Source of the DNA: Bacteroidota bacterium
Lineage (GTDB): Bacteria; Bacteroidota; Bacteroidia; Chitinophagales; Chitinophagaceae
Reading direction: 5' to 3'
Length of the DNA: 14,489 bases
NCBI GenBank assembly: GCA_023433755.1
Contig: JAEYUA010000059.1
Location: 1-14,489 of the forward strand
Of this stretch, positions 13,757 through 14,489 are shown piece by piece (the stretch's first letter is position 1; every line of letters starts with the position of its first letter). The translations under genes and the position numbers were made by a program. The notes beneath the pieces were generated by a model. That model was not told where the DNA came from. It saw only the letters and a list, made by a program, of their open reading frames with translations, and searched no databases.

Positions 13757-13764
13757 CAAATTTA
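13757..13764 (-). promoter_or_regulatory. -7 box (TAAATTTG) upstream of the second M23 gene
   Basis: The minus strand reads TAAATTTG, a perfect TAnnTTTG match. A transcript starting here, at about 13752, would carry a leader of about 48 bases that contains the hairpin and T-tract at 13709-13744 before the ATG at 13704. Confidence 0.45.
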
Positions 13765-13820
13765 ATAAAAAGCTTCCCAAAAAAAACCCAATTGGGCTGG
13801 CCGGACATGAAGCATGGGGC

Positions 13821-13848
13821 AAAAAAAATCTCCCGGGCAACGGGAGAT
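13821..13848 (-). terminator. Rho-independent terminator of the nfu gene
   Basis: On the minus strand ATCTCCCG, a 5-base loop and CGGGAGAT form a perfect 8-bp stem, and the stem's last T starts a run of eight T. It lies 22 bases after the nfu stop and so ends that transcript. Confidence 0.85.
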
Positions 13849-13870
13849 CTATGTGTAAGAAATCCTTAGA

Positions 13871-14467
13871 TTATTCAGCTTCAGCTACAACCTCTTTTAC
13901 TTCGGGAATCATCCTTTTCATCATTCCTTCGATACCCGCTTTAAGAGTGATCATGGAGGAAGGACAGCCGCTGCAGCTTCCCTGGAGCATGAGGTTTACA
14001 ACACCCTCATCGTAACTTTTGAACTGGATAGCGCCCCCGTCCATTTCAACGGCGGGACGAACATAATTGTCCAGCAACTCCTTGATCCTTTTCACCACAT
14101 CACTGTCATCGGCCAGCACATCATTGCTGCTTTCCGGTTTGCGGGAGGCCACTTCCTCTTCATTGATGACAGCCTTTCCCTCTTCCAGGTATTCCTTTAA
14201 AAATTCACGGATGGCGGGAATTACATCTGTCCAGTCCGTATCAGGGGTTTTTGTCAGTGTTACAAAATTGGAAGCGATAAACACGGATTTGATAAAAGGA
14301 AAACCAAATAACTCCACGGCAAGCGGAGAGGGTTTGGCGGTTTCAACATCCGGGAAATCAATGCTTTTCCCAGGATAAAGAAGTTTATTGGCTACAAACT
14401 TCATAGTCTCCGGGTTGGGAGTCATTTCAGTGTATATGCTGATAATTGGGTTGCCTGTCTTGATCAT
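13871..14467 (-). CDS. Nfu-type iron-sulfur cluster scaffold/carrier protein
   Basis: The 198-residue protein has the two-domain layout of Nfu proteins. The N-terminal Nfu_N domain (about 12-98) starts with IYTEMTPNPETMKFVANK and includes the ELFGFPFIKSVFIASNFVTLTK region. A charged linker (about 100-125) leads to the NifU C-terminal domain (about 125-195) with DNYVRPAVEMDGGAIQFKSY and the cluster-binding motif GSCSGCPSS (Cys165 and Cys168). A dimer of such proteins holds one Fe-S cluster and passes it to target enzymes in the cytoplasm. Length and both cysteines are as expected for a functional protein. The ATG at 14467 is preceded by a perfect -7 box 4 bases upstream, and a strong terminator follows the stop, so it is probably a single-gene transcript. 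Confidence 0.95.
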   Translation of the reverse strand: MIKTGNPIISIYTEMTPNPETMKFVANKLLYPGKSIDFPDVETAKPSPLAVELFGFPFIKSVFIASNFVTLTKTPDTDWTDVIPAIREFLKEYLEEGKAVINEEEVASRKPESSNDVLADDSDVVKRIKELLDNYVRPAVEMDGGAIQFKSYDEGVVNLMLQGSCSGCPSSMITLKAGIEGMMKRMIPEVKEVVAEAE

Positions 14468-14471
14468 GCAG

Positions 14472-14479
14472 CAAAATTA
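14472..14479 (-). promoter_or_regulatory. -7 box (TAATTTTG) of nfu
   Basis: The minus strand reads TAATTTTG, a perfect TAnnTTTG match that ends 4 bases before the ATG at 14467, implying a leaderless mRNA. The -33 region lies outside the window. Confidence 0.55.
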
Positions 14480-14489
14480 AGTATTAGCC

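Noticed and set aside
13779..13796. Palindrome CCCAATTGGG next to a T8 run as a third terminator after nfu
   Set aside because: The perfect palindrome leaves at most a 3-bp stem with a 4-base loop, too weak for an intrinsic terminator.

Overview
The window looks like chromosomal DNA of a Bacteroidota member, most likely from the Chitinophagaceae or a close relative. Supporting signs are several perfect TAnnTTTG boxes (the -7 element of the Bacteroidota housekeeping sigma factor) close to start codons, few visible Shine-Dalgarno sites, and typical families of this phylum: a bacterial GH3-type synthetase, DUF4199, PnuC beside a NadR-type kinase, short M23 peptidases and an S41 lipoprotein peptidase. 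The placement is inferred from gene content and signals only; there is no rRNA gene. I see no tRNA, CRISPR array, transposase or phage gene.

Layout. Positions 1-3303 (minus) hold a probable operon suhB > thiL > S41 peptidase; the last gene runs off the left edge. Positions 3304-3503 are a divergent control region with two different heptanucleotide tandem arrays, one on the side of each promoter. Positions 3504-8970 (plus) hold a three-part glycosyltransferase, a GH3-type acyl-acid amido synthetase, a LysE-family exporter, an unrecognised exported protein and the peptidoglycan glycosyltransferase MtgA. Positions 8960-10077 (minus) hold pnuC and a ribosylnicotinamide-kinase-like gene joined by an ATGA overlap, which together form a nicotinamide riboside uptake and trapping module. 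Positions 10078-10286 are repeat-rich intergenic DNA. At 10287-12035 an M23 peptidase (minus) and an AI-2E-family permease (plus) diverge. Positions 12037-13755 (minus) hold a second, paralogous M23 peptidase (lipoprotein), a membrane-anchored LuxR-type HTH regulator and a DUF4199 membrane protein. Positions 13871-14467 (minus) hold an Nfu iron-sulfur scaffold followed by a clear terminator.

Themes. Cell-envelope genes recur (MtgA, two M23 peptidases, a membrane glycosyltransferase, the S41 lipoprotein), alongside cofactor metabolism (ThiL, PnuC/kinase, Nfu). The observations most worth checking are: (1) TAnnTTTG boxes 3-5 bases before the start codons of suhB, nfu and pnuC, suggesting leaderless or nearly leaderless mRNAs; (2) heptamer tandem arrays with three unrelated units in two intergenic regions; (3) a terminator-like hairpin with a T-tract 4 bases before the start of the second M23 gene; (4) two identical 10-bp direct repeats exactly 22 bp apart upstream of DUF4199, next to the membrane-bound LuxR gene; (5) a glycosyltransferase fused to what looks like a degenerate sugar-phosphate transferase.
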